A stretch of 64,000 nucleotides of DNA from Mytilus edulis (taxonomy: Eukaryota > Mollusca > Bivalvia > Mytilida > Mytilidae). This document shows positions 48,375 through 59,899 of the stretch, one piece after another. The position numbers and the translations under genes were made by a program. Within the stretch, counting starts at the first letter, position 1. Each line of letters begins with the position of its first letter. The stretch is taken from assembly GCF_963676685.1 (NCBI RefSeq), contig NC_092345.1, positions 30,341,585 to 30,405,584 on the forward strand, read 5' to 3'. The notes beneath the pieces were generated by a model, which saw nothing but the letters and a program-made list of their open reading frames with translations, was not told the origin of the DNA and ran no database searches.

Positions 48375-49010
48375 AATTTCTAATGTCCCGCACTGAATAA
48401 TTAACCTATAAAAATAATGAAATTGTAGATTTTTTTGTGTCAAAAAATATCTCTCGTGAATTAAATCCAGAAGTCCATACGTATGAAACCCAACAAATGA
48501 CTGATAAAAGCACAACAGTCGTGTATTAGTTGTGTTTTGATAGCCTCGGAATGAAACGGGAAGTGATGAATGATGCTAAAAGGAAATGTACTCTTAATCT
48601 ACTTCAATGTTGATGAGCGTTCAAATGGAAGATACTATTTTAGAAAGGAGGATCTATGAGGTTGAGAGATTAACCCTTTTTGAATCGAATCAGTAGGATG
48701 GATAAACCAGGTAAACAAGAATCATAATTCTTTGCGTTCGTGATCTTTCGTGTGTTTTACATGTTCGTTCGCCACCCTTGGTTTTAATTTGCATGTACGT
48801 GTTTATTTTCATGAAAGTATTTATAAATAGATATAAGCTTTTTAGATAGTATAATATCCATTAAGCATTATCTTATTATCAGTTAAATGGAAAAAAGTCA
48901 TTCTATCCAGATTCCTTATTGAAAATACCTTATTGCTGAGTGATGCTGAGGAGTGATGATACCAAACAGTCCTTAATTTTAAGAGGGTAGTCAATGAGTA
49001 TATTAATGTC
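48375..49010. other. Upstream flank of unc-18, promoter not identified
   Basis: The promoter or a non-coding first exon should lie here or beyond. No convincing TATA box, initiator or CpG island is visible. The composition is AT-rich. Confidence 0.35.
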
Positions 49011-49011
49011 T

Positions 49012-49300
49012 TTTGTCTTTACCGTCAGGTGTCAAACGGTCATTTTTGGGCTACCATTAGCATCAAATTGTTTTAAAAAATGTCCCGTTATTTTGTCAAA
49101 ATATCCTAATCATAATCGATGATTCGTCAGAGGTCTCAAATAATTATTGTTACCGTTTTGTTTGGAAAAAAATTAATGTGATTTTCAAAATCAGTGTTCA
49201 ATTTATTGTCATACACAAAAAATTACTGTTAACGTCATTTGGCAAGAATTTTTACTGTTATTCGTCATGAAGGTACCCCTATTACTTCCCTCTTTAAAGG
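49012..49300 (+). repeat. Dispersed repeat I, copy 2
   Basis: Shares GATTCGTCAGAGGTCTC and AATTACTGTTAACGTCATT with 15636-15905, in the same order and orientation. Confidence 0.65.
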
Positions 49301-49354
49301 GCTGTTGTCACAAATAATATAAACCTTATTGCTAAAATCTTTGACTGTGGGTAC

Positions 49355-49920
49355 ATGAAGTGCGATGTTTACGATGAAGTGCGATGGTCACAATAAAGTG
49401 CATTGGTCATTTGCTGAATTGTAATGGTCAGTATACTGAAGTGCATTGGGGCCAAAAAAAAAAATCTGTGTTTCCGGTAACATCATTTTGAAAGGTTGCA
49501 ATTCTTTTTTTTTTTTTTTGACATTGTAAACGAAGTTCGAAAATTATCATGGATTTCCCAAGTCCAAGTCCGTAATTAGTTTCAAATACTGGAAGTCGGC
49601 AATTTGCAATGTTTTTGAAGCACCTGCTGTGCAAATTTCGACATTAATCAAATATTTTACTGGCTTTCGGGTTACTGGAAACTCAGATTTTTTTTTCTCT
49701 GCCTTCTCTAAGTGCAATGGTCTGCACCGTAAGCCACTAGTTCAATGCCCCAGACTAGTAAATATTGATTCGGACTAGAGAAAATTTTCAAAATTTTATA
49801 TACATTGTAGTCATATAGGGACAAGTTTTGATATTTAGCTTTTAGACTAGTAGATGAAAAAGTTTTTGGCGCAGACTGAAAATGCAATGGTCTATGCTAA
49901 AATGTGATGATCCTTAGACT
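49355..49920 (+). repeat. Scattered AAGTGCGATGGTCA-like words
   Basis: Variants of GAAGTGC(G/A)(A/T)TGGTCA occur about eight times, loosely spaced around other AT-rich sequence. This could be an old minisatellite or chance. Confidence 0.3.
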
Positions 49921-50154
49921 TAAATGCATATTTATGTTCATTACTGTCTACATGTATATATGACTGTCCTTAAAAACAGTTGTATACTAAATGAGAGATT
50001 GCCTCTAAGTCTTTATTTGATTGTCGACACGTTTTATCTATACATTGTAGGTAATAAAATGCAGAGTCCTACATATAGTAAAAGTCACATTTGCATCTAG
50101 ACAAATTTGACAGTCCGAACCTGTTCAAATCATCACCTGCAAGTTTATTAAATA

Positions 50155-50530
50155 TAAAAAAGAAGATGTGGTATGATTGCCAATGAGACAACCATCCACA
50201 AAAGACCAAAATGACACAGACATTAACAACTATAGATCACTGTACGGCCTTCAACAATGAGCAAAGCCCATACCGCATAGTGAGCTATAAAAGGCCCCGA
50301 TAAGATAATGTACAACAATTTAAACGAGAAAACTAACGACCTTATTTATGTAAAAAAAAATAAACGAAAAACAAATATGTAATTAACACATAAACAAACG
50401 ACAACCACTGAATTACAGGCTCCTGACTTGGGACAGGCACATACATAAATAATGTGGCGGGCCGGGGTTAAACATGTTAACGGGATCCCAACCCTCCCCC
50501 TAACCTGGGACAGTGGTATAACAGTACAAC
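50155..50530 (-). repeat. Long family A-type element
   Basis: Begins GAAGATGTGGTATGATTGCC and TGAGACAACCATCC, and keeps CTGTACGGCCTTCAACAATG and CTATAAAAGGCCCCGATAAG. It extends past the usual end into CAGGCACATACATAAATAAT and GGGATCCCAACCCTCCCCCT, so other copies may be truncated forms of this longer unit. Confidence 0.65.
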
Positions 50531-51039
50531 ATAAGAACGAACTATAAAAATCAGTTGAAAAAGACTTAACTAATCAGATGGACAAAAATACAAGTGGACG
50601 TGGCTGGTAAAAGCCTTTTCAGCATTTTGTAATACGAATCAATTCAATACATCATATCAAATTTACCTTCAATCATTTTTTTATAGTTTTTGTACAGATG
50701 AAACAGAGTTACTGAAAAACTTAATATAATTGAGGTTATTTTTATTCATATTAATTATTAGAGATGTACCTGGGCCTGAATAAAGTGAGAAATGAGACAA
50801 CAATCCGACAAAACAAAAACAAAACTTTCATAGTCATCCAGCTGAAGAAGTTTATTCATTTTTAAAAAGTGCTACTTTCAATGCAAAACTCTGATATTCA
50901 TTTAAAAATAAATTACAAACGAAAGTGAACCAACGCCTGGTGAGTCCTAGGCACTGAAACATGTCGATCAATAAATTTCTGCAGCAGTCCCTAAAGTGTT
51001 GTTGTTATAAGACTCTCTTCATTTAAAAATAGTTATCAA

Positions 51040-51120
51040 AGGTACCAGGATTATAATTTAGTACGCCATATGCACATTTCGTCTTCATAAGACTCATCAG
51101 TGACGCTCCTATCAAAATAG
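51040..51120 (-). repeat. Family H copy with hammerhead-like core
   Basis: On the minus strand GCGTCACTGATGAGTC, a short loop, then GACGAAA; ends ATAATCCTGGTACC. The third-helix segment has diverged but can still form wobble pairs. Confidence 0.5.
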
Positions 51121-51184
51121 TTATAAAGTTGTATAATGCATGTTGTACCTAAATATTTAAAATAGTATTTTTTTCATTATTTTT

Positions 51185-53473
51185 TATACGACCGCAAAAT
51201 TTGAAAATTTTTTCGTCGTATATTGCTATCACATTGGCGTCTGCGTCGTCGTCGTCGTCGTCGTTGTCCGGCGTCCGAATACTTTTAGTTTTCGCACTCT
51301 AACTTTAGTAAAAGTGAATGGAAATCTATGAAATTTTAACACAAGGTTTATGACCACAAAAGGAAGGTTGGTATTGATTTGCAGAGTTTTGGTCCCAACA
51401 TTTTAGGAATTAGGGGCCAAAAAGGGCCCAAATAAGCATTTTCTTGGTTTTCGCACAATAACTTTAGTTTAAGTTAATAGAAATCTATGAAATTTTGACA
51501 CAAGGTTTATGACCACAAAAGAACGGTTGGGATTGATTTTGGGAGTTTAGGTTTCAACAGTTTAGGAATTAGGGGCCAAAAAAGGGCCCAAATAAGCATT
51601 ATTCTTGGTTTTCGCACAATAACTTTAGTTTAAGTGAATAGAAATCAATGAAATTTAAACACAATGTTAATGACTACAAAAGGAAGGTTGGTATTGATTT
51701 TTGGAGTTTAGGTCCCAACAGTTTAGGAATTAGGGGCCAAAAAGGGACCCAAATAAGCATTTTTCTTGGTTTTCGCACCATAACGTTAGTATAAGTAAAT
51801 AGAAATCTATGAAATTTAAACACAAGGTTTATGACCATAAAAGGAAGGTTGGTATTGATTTTGGGAGTTTTGGTCCCAACAGAATAAGGGGCCCAAAGGG
51901 TCCAAAATTAAACTTTGTTTGATTTCATCAAAATTGAATAATTGGGGTTCTTTGATATGCCGAATCTAACTGTCATGACTGTGTATGTAGATTCTTAACT
52001 TTTGGTCCCGTTTTCAAATTGGTCTACATTAAGGTCCAAAGGGTCCAAAATTAAACTTAGTTTGATTTTGACAAAAAATGAATCAGTTAGGTTCTTTGAT
52101 ATGCTGAATTTAAAAATGTACTTAGATTCTTGATTATTGGCCCAGTTTTCAAGTTGGTCCAAATCTGGGTCCAAAATTAAACTTTGTTTGATTTCATCAA
52201 AAATTGAATAAATGGGGTTCTTTGATATACCAAATCTAACTGTGTATGTAGATTCTTCATTTTTGGTCCTGTTTTCAAATTGGTCTACACTAAAGTCCAA
52301 AGGGTCCAAAATTAAACTTAGTCTGATTTCAACAAAAATTGAAATCTTGGGGTTCTTTGATATGCTGAATCCAAAAATGTACTTAGATTTTTTATTATGG
52401 GCCCAGTTTTCAAGTTGGTCCAAATCAGGATCTAAAATTATTATATTAAGTATTGTGCAATAGCAAGTCTTTTCAATTGCACAGTATTGCCGATGGCAAG
52501 AAATATCTAATTGCACAATATTGTGAAATAGCAAATTTTTTTTTAATTAGAGTTATCTTTCTTTGTCCAGAATAGTAAGCAAGAAATATCTAATTGCAAA
52601 ATATTGTGCAATAGCAAGATTTTTTTTTAATTGGAGTTATCTTTCTTTGTCCAGAATCAACTTAAATCTTTGTTATATACAATATACAATGTATATTCAC
52701 TTTTTACTACCAACTGATAAATTATAATAAATAACATTCAGTGATAACAAGCAGTTTTTTTTACATCTTAATATTTTATGATGTATTTAAATGAGTAGTT
52801 ATTGTTGCAAACTCCATTAGAAATTTTAATTGAGATTAGTTTTGGAATAAGGGAAAGGGGGATGTGATTAAAAAAATTGGGTTCAATTTTTCTCATTTGA
52901 AATTTCATAAATAAAAAAGAAAATTTCTTCAAACATTTTTATGCCCCACCTAAGATAGTAGAGGGGCATTATGTTTACGGTCTGTGCGTCCGTCCGTCTG
53001 TCCGTTCGTTCGTCCGTTTCGTCCGTCCGTCTGTCCCGCTTCAGGTTAAAGTTTTTGGTCAAGGTAGTTTTTGATGAAGTTTAAGTCCAATCGACTTCAA
53101 ACTTAGTACACATGTCCCCTATGATATGATCTTTCTAATTTTAATGCCAAATTAGAGTTTTTACCCCAATTTCACGGTCCACTGAACATGGAAAATGATA
53201 GTGCGAGTGGGGCATTCATGTACTGAGGACACATTCTTGTTTTGAGAGGATTAATATTCAACAGCATAGTGAATTGCTCTAAGAGAAAACAAAAATTTTA
53301 AGTTCATTAGAACACATTCATTCTGTGTCAGAAACCTATGCTGTGTCAACTATTTAATCACAATCCAAATTTAGAGCTGAATCCAGCTTGAATGTTGTGT
53401 CCATACTTGCCCCAACCGTTCAGGGTTCAACCTCTGCGGTCGTATAAAGCTACGCCCTGCGGAGCATCTGGTT
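51185..53473 (+). mobile_element. Family D element, with nested family B
   Basis: It starts with the hairpin TATACGAC...GTCGTATA, then a GTCGTC microsatellite. Four units of about 160 bp around CTTGGTTTTCGCACAATAAC follow, then four of about 135 bp around GGGGTTCTTTGATATGCTGA. It ends TGCGGAGCATCTGGTT (AACCAGATGCTC on the other strand). A 179-residue minus-strand frame (51995-52534) only reflects the second tandem array. A family B element is inserted at 52941-53242. Confidence 0.8.
52941..53242 (+). mobile_element. Family B element (nested in family D)
   Basis: Full length: hairpin ATGCCCC...GGGGCAT, GTCCGTCCG microsatellite, body and CATTCTTGTTTT end. Family D sequence resumes afterwards (TTAGAACACATTCATTCTGT). 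Confidence 0.9.
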
Positions 53474-53605
53474 CATTATTGTCTATGACTGTCCTTCATG
53501 ATTTTGATGTTTCAACATACATGTATTATACATGTATTTTCTACAAAGAAAGGTCAGATTTATGATTACTTAACACAAATCCTTAATGATGACTTATATG
53601 TAGAT

Positions 53606-53845
53606 ACATGATACATGTATAAGAAGATGTGGTATGAGTGCCAATGAGACAACTCTCCATCCAAGTCACAATTTGTAAAAGTAAACCATTATAGATCAAA
53701 GTACTGTCTTCAACACATACATTTAGCCTTGGCCCGAACACCAAGCTAAAATGTATAAAAGGCCCCAAAAATGACTAGCATATATAAAACAATTCAAATG
53801 GGGAAACCAACGGTCTAATCTATATATAAAAAAACAAGAAATGAG
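53606..53845 (-). repeat. Family A element
   Basis: GAAGATGTGGTATGAGTGCC, GAGACAACTCTCCATCC and AACCAACGGTCTAATCTATA match the other family A copies in reverse orientation. Confidence 0.8.
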
Positions 53846-54044
53846 AATCTTTTATGAACCACATCAACAAATGACAACTATGTATGTATATATACATACT
53901 GAACATTTAGACTCGTTTATATATACTGAACATATATTCTTAACTTCAGACAGGTGCAAACAAATGCAGCGTGTTTAAAAGTTTTAATACATGTAGGTTT
54001 TAATTTAAACATATTTATTTATAGTGGATTGGGAAACAAGTTTT

Positions 54045-54352
54045 GTAACTTATATTAATCCCTTTCCACTTTGCGGGTGCGAGTGCTGCCTTGTAGCGGC
54101 ATTAGCCTGCTCTTTTTCGAAATCTACAAGGGTGTCTTTAACGTGCAAGAGATATGGCTCTCTCTTAACACGGGTCAGCCATTTATCGTCCCCTTCCGAC
54201 GGACTATCATCGTTTCCTCGAGACCATACTCGCAAATGGTGTCAAGGGAGAGCCGAAAATTCAGTTCCTGAAATTTTCATCCCAGACGGGAATCGAACCA
54301 GGATCCTTTGTGTTAGTAGTCCGAAGCACTAACCACTACACCACGGCTTTCA
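54045..54352 (-). repeat. tRNA-derived SINE
   Basis: The minus strand carries a polymerase III promoter: A box TGGTGTAGTGG and, after 38 bp, a perfect B box GGTTCGATTCC. A non-tRNA body follows with GGAAACGATGATAGTCCGTC and TTGCACGTTAAAGACACCCT, the conserved type of SINE central domain. The acceptor stem does not pair, so it is not a working tRNA gene. The frames on both strands here are by-products. Confidence 0.75.
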
Positions 54353-54399
54353 GTTCACCATTATCTGAAACAAAAGTATAACATCACAATATAGAACGA

Positions 54400-55710
54400 C
54401 ATACTATACTGCTTATTAGGAGCTTTCCAGAGATGCATTGTTGCATCTAGGGTTCATTATTCTTTTTTGCATTATATATACATACAAATGTATATGATGG
54501 TAATATTTCACCTTCTGCGTCTGATGATTTAGAAAATTAAGTGAACTGCTTAAAAAAAACTGCCTAATGTTTATATGAAGAAATCTAAAATTAAAACAAA
54601 GAGGAAGAGGAAGTGAACTGTTGCCTCCTGAACTAACACATTTAAAATCAAATTCAGTGCAAATTTTTATTTTTAAAGTCAGGATCATTTGCATATATAT
54701 ACAAATGTAACTTTAACATGTACTTGATATGCGTTTTGTATTTGCCATTGTACACTTAACACCAATAAATACAGTATATTGTATCTATCTATCATAACTT
54801 GGAGATAGCTATATATTATTGTAATTTAAAAAAAAAACAACGTTAAAATTAACCATCTTAAGTACTTGTATCTCAGATCTGTGACTAATAGTCCAGTAAA
54901 TCTAGCATAAATTTGTCCCTAAACTTGAAGTAATTGCAACAGAATATATTTAAGTTTTAATCTTTAGCATTATAACCCAGATGTACACAGAAAAAAGTCC
55001 CCTAAAATCTAACTTGAGGACAACTAATTAAAAAATCATGATTTTAAAATTCCTATGGAGATTTGCATTGATATGGGAGATAACTGTGCTAAAAAGGCCA
55101 AAAAATCAATAAAAATTAATACAAAATTTTGCCAATTCTATTCAACAGAATGTATTGATTCTTCATATTTTAGCTGTCTTTAGAGTATAACAAACAACTC
55201 TAAAGGTGTTTGCATATCTTTTTTCGACCTAGATTTCATAATTCATTAGTTGACCATTTATTAGATTTTCAGCATGTTATGGTAAAGAATCTCAAATTGA
55301 ATTAAAAACCAATTCTTCAGAGAACAATTGAAGGTCTTTCCACCTCGATGATAAGAATGAAATTTAAAAAAAAAAAAACGATGTTAGAAAATGTCACTCC
55401 CTGTTGTTTTAATGTGGTAAATCAAACTGATATACAAAAAATAAGATTAATAGGTTTATGCAGAAGACTTAATTGTTTTGTAATGATCCAGAAAGAATTT
55501 TTAGCAATGGTCAAAATCTAGAACGTCAAATTGACCTTTGACCTTGACCTCAATTTTTAATGGACCAAGGACTTCATATCAAAAGACTGTATGTCTCTAC
55601 GACTTATAACATATGAATTTATCCAACAAATCGCCTATCTTAAATTTTCAAAGGGAAATAACTCCCATAAGATGTCTTCCTATCACTCAAGTCAAAATTA
55701 ACCAAATCAT
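54400..55710. other. AT-rich stretch, no gene seen
   Basis: Nothing recognisable beyond microsatellite-like A and T runs and short chance frames. Confidence 0.45.
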
Positions 55711-55714
55711 TTTT

Positions 55715-56807
55715 GTCGAGCCTGCAACTTTTGTTGCAGAAAGCTCGACATAGGGATAGTGATCCGGCAGCGGCGGCGGCGGCGGCGGTGTTAGCTCACT
55801 TCTTAAAAAGCTTTATATTTTAGAAGGTGGAAGACCTGGATGCTTCATACTTTGTATATAGATGCCTCATGTTACGAAGTTTCCGTCAGTCACATGTCCA
55901 ATGTCCTTGACCTCATTTTCATGGTTCAGTGACCACTTGAAAAAAAAGTTCAGATTTTTTGTAATGTTGAATTCTCTCTTATTATAAGTAATAGGATAAC
56001 TATATTTGATATGTGCGTACCTTGTAAGGTCCTCATGTCTGTCAGACAGTTTTCACTTGACCTCAACCTCATTTCATGGATCAGTGAACAAGGTTAAGTT
56101 TTGGTGGTCAAGTCCATATCTCAGATACTATAAGCAATAGGGCTAGTATATTCGGTGTATGGAAGGACTGTAAGGTGTACATGTCCAACTGGCAGATGTC
56201 ATCTGACCTTGACCTCATTTTCATGGTTCAGTGGTTATAGTTAAATTTTTGTGTTTTGGTCTGGTTTTTTTCATACTATATGCAATAGGTCTACTATATT
56301 TGTTGTATGGAATGATTGTATGGTGTACATGTCTAGCGGGCAGATGTCATGAGACCTTGACCTCATTTTCATGGTTCAGTGGTCAAAGTTAAGTTTTTGA
56401 GTTTTGGTCTTTTTATCTAATACTATATGCCATAGGTCAACTATATTTGGTGTATGGAAATATTTTATGATTTTTATGTCAGTAGCGCAGGTTTCTTTTG
56501 ACTGTGACCTCATTTTCACGGTTCATTGCACAGTGTTAAGTTTTTGTGTTTTGGTCAATTTTTCTTAAACTATAAGTAATAGGTCAACTATATATGTTGT
56601 ATAGAAACATTGTTAGCTGTACATGTCTGCCTGGCATGGTTCATCTGACCTTGACCTCATTTTCATGGTTCATTGGTCTTTGTTTAGTTATCTTGGTTAA
56701 TGTTAAGTTTATGAGACAGTTGTAATAAAGCTTTATACTTAGGACTATCAACATAATATCAATGATTAGTATAGAAGGCGAGACATTTCAGTGTGTGCAC
56801 TCTTGTT
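55715..56807 (+). mobile_element. Family E element
   Basis: It starts with a two-part perfect hairpin (GTCGAGC, CTGCAAC, then GTTGCAG, GCTCGAC), followed by a GGC microsatellite. Six units of about 150 bp follow, each with CCTTGACCTCATTTTCATGG or a variant (about 55904, 56055, 56207, 56354, 56503, 56648). It ends GTGTGCACTCTTGTT, that is AACAAGAGTGCACAC on the other strand. Non-coding. Confidence 0.8.
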
Positions 56808-57043
56808 AAGAGTAGACGAACAATTTGGTGAAAACAGTTTGCTAAAATCTTTTACGGTTTTAGAGATATAGCGATAACAAGAAAAAGGGATGCGGGTAGA
56901 TAACTCCTATAAGAAAAAGTGTTCGGTCACACAGGGTGAGTTTTGAAACCCCCCTTACTGTACAACATCATTGGCCAAAAATCCAATCAATATGTTGTAA
57001 GACAAAAAAAGCATCTCAGACGGCAGAAGAAAAAAAAAAAAAA

Positions 57044-57072
57044 AGGTCTGTCCACGAAAAGTGGACAGACCT
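57044..57072. repeat. Perfect 12-bp hairpin
   Basis: AGGTCTGTCCAC and GTGGACAGACCT flank a 5-base GAAAA loop, directly after a run of A. It may be the end of a mobile element; no partner end was found. Confidence 0.6.
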
Positions 57073-57180
57073 AATAAAACTGATTGAGCATATATTCTTT
57101 TTTTTGTGGTTTAAAGGGAGATGCTGAGCAAATTTAATTTACAGATATAATCAATATCAAATATTCACATTATTTTTTTA

Positions 57181-58692
57181 TTACGATCGCAAATTTTTGT
57201 GGTCGTATATTGGTATGACGTTGGCGTCGTCGTTTGTGTATGAAGACACATTGGTTTTCGCACTATAACTTAAGTTTAAGTAAAAAGAAATCTATGAAAT
57301 TTCAACACAAGGTTTATGACCACAAAAGGAAGGTTGGGATTGATTTTGGGAGTTTTGGTCCCAACAGTTTAGGAATTAGGGGCCAAAATAAGCATTTTTC
57401 TTGGTTTTTCGCACAATAACTTTAGTATAAGTAAATAGAAATCTACAAAATTTAAACACTAGGTTTATGAACACAAAAGGAAAGTTGAGATTGACTTTGG
57501 GAGTTTTGGTCCCAACAGTTTAGGAATAAGGGGCCAAAAAGGGGTCCAAATAAGCATTTTTCTTGGTTTTCGCACCATAACTTTAGTATAAGTATATAGA
57601 AATCTATGAAATTTAAACACAATGTTTATGACCATAAAAGGAAGGTTGGGATTGATTTTTGGAGTTTTGGTCCCAATAGTTTAGGAGTTAGGGGCCCAAA
57701 GGGTCCAAAATTAAACTTTGTTTGATTTCATCAAAAATTGAATAATTGGGGTTCTTTGATATACTGAATCTAACTGGGTATGTAGATTTTTAATTGTAGA
57801 TTCTTAATTTTTGGTTCCGTTTTCAAATTGGTCTACATTAAGGTCCAACTGGTCCAAAATTAAACTTAGTTTGATTTTAACAAAAATTGAATTCTTGAGG
57901 TTCTTTGATATGCTGAATCAAAACATGTACTTAGATTTTTGATTATCGGCCCAGTTTTCAAGTTAGTCCAAATCGGGGTCCAGAATTAAAGTTTGTTTGA
58001 TTTCAACAAAAATTGAATCCTTGGGGTTCTTTGATATGATATTCTGAATCTAAACATGTATAGAGATTTATGCTTATGGGGCCAGTTTTCAAGTTGGTCC
58101 AAATCGTGGTCCAAAATTAAACTTTGTTTATATCAACAAAAATTAAATCCTTGGGGTTCTTTGATATGCTGAATCTAAACATGTATTTAGATATTTGATT
58201 ATAGGCCCAGTTTTCAAGTTGGTCCAAATTTGGGTCCAAAATTAAACTTTGTTTGATTTCAACAAAAATTGAATATATGGGGTTCTTTGATATATTCTGA
58301 ATCTAACCATGTATTTAGTTTTTGTTATATTTGGGCCCTGTCATCAAATTGGTCCACATTGAGGTCTAAAGGGTCCAAAATTGAACCTTATTTGATTTCA
58401 TCAAAATTTGAATTCTTGGGGTTCTTTGATATGCTAAATCTAACCATGTATTTAGATTTTGGATATTGGACCATAATAGGTAAATATCCAATTTAAAATT
58501 TTTAAGTTTTTAAGTTTAAGTTCTTAGACCACATTCATTCTGTGTCAGAAACCTATGTTGTGTCAACTATTTAATCACATTCCAAATTCAGAGCTGTATC
58601 AAGCTTGAATGTTGTGTCCATACTTGCCCCAACTGTTCAGGGTTCGAACTCTGCGGTCGTATGAAGCTGCGCCCTGCAGAGCATCTGGTTCA
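57181..58692 (+). mobile_element. Family D element
   Basis: Second copy of the element at 51185: starting hairpin ACGATCGC...GGTCGTAT, the same two tandem arrays, and the GCAGAGCATCTGGTT end. It has no B insertion, but has extra units in the second array. Confidence 0.8.
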
Positions 58693-59547
58693 AAATGGTC
58701 ACAAAGCCATAAATTTGCAATTTCTTTAATAAAAATGTGACAAAATATAAAAATACCCATAGCACTTAGGTTTTGTACATTTCATGAGCAGAAGATTATA
58801 GGATATTGACAAATACGAACTTATAACCCCATCAAAGTATTATATATAATATATATATATATATTTTACATGAATTATAAGAAAATCGACTAAAAACTGA
58901 CAAAAATAAGACTCATTTTTGCAGAGTTATCTCCCTTTCCAATGTTACTTTCCATAAGAAATTAAAATGCAAAATTTAAGTTTTCCTTGTGTTAGAATTT
59001 ATGGGAATTTTTTTTCTGTGTATATTTGGGGCTTAAATAAATACCTGAATACTATAGATCAGAATTGAAACATTTTCTGTTGCAATTAGTTTGAGGTTCA
59101 AACTTAGTTTAACTGGACTATAAGATATGGAAATGTGGACACTCTGGTCTCCTTTGAAATTCCCACCAGCAGTAAAGCCCTTGCCAAAGTTGGCCTGTAT
59201 TTGGATGTATAAAAGTTAAATTCTGATGTTGCATTAAGAGTGCCACAAGCTTTGCAGATTATAGAATCTTTGCAACATCTTTAAATTTTAGAGGGGTCAG
59301 TAGATGGCCTGTTATTCGTATGTCAATTATGCAGTTAAAATTGTTATCCAGTGCCAGTGGCAGTCAAATTTCTTGTGCCTGAATCTTCATCCCTATTTTC
59401 CCCCAAGCAGAACCTACGTTCTACCTATTTAATACTTTCTAATTTCTTGTCCTGAATATACATGAAATAATTGCCAATGGATGCTATTTAAAGTGATGAT
59501 AAATAAATCAATCTACATCTGTATCTATGGTTTTTTTATGGCCTCAG

Positions 59548-59720
59548 CGTAGGTGAGGGGGCATTAAGTTTTACCCTTGTCTATCTGTACATATGTACGT
59601 ATGTCCTAAAATTGGTTTCCGTTCAGTAACTTGAGTTTGCCACAAACCAAATGTTTTGAAACTTTATGTTCACAATAATGATTTCAGCAACATGAACACA
59701 GATCAAGTTTGAATTTTGGT
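59548..59720 (+). mobile_element. Family G, terminal part
   Basis: ATGGCCTCAGCGTAGGTGAG and GGGGGCATTAAGTTTTACCC, then a TACGTATG microsatellite and a CAAACCAAATGTTTTGAAAC body; inverted relative of 22855-22975. Confidence 0.5.
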
Positions 59721-59899
59721 GGCGGCTGATCACGATTGTCTACCGTTGGGAACAGTTCCAAATCGGGAACCATCATATTTTTGTGTAGATTTTCACAAAA
59801 TCGTGTTTTAGAGGTTTTTTTCATGATCACGATCGTGCAATTGTGACAAAGAATCAAAATTGTGTAGTACACGCCTAAATCGTGAAAGTTGCCAGGTAT

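Noticed and set aside
51995..52534. A 179-residue minus-strand frame with an internally repeated protein pattern (DQLENW..KSKYIF..ISKN).
   Set aside because: It is the translation of the second tandem array of a family D element. The same array at 57700-58480 is broken by stops, and there is no start context, so it is not a gene.
54024..54332. Plus-strand frame of 102 residues.
   Set aside because: It lies entirely antisense to the tRNA-derived SINE and is a by-product.
54282..54352. A possible tRNA gene on the minus strand.
   Set aside because: The A and B boxes are good, but the acceptor and T stems do not pair and the sequence continues into a SINE body.
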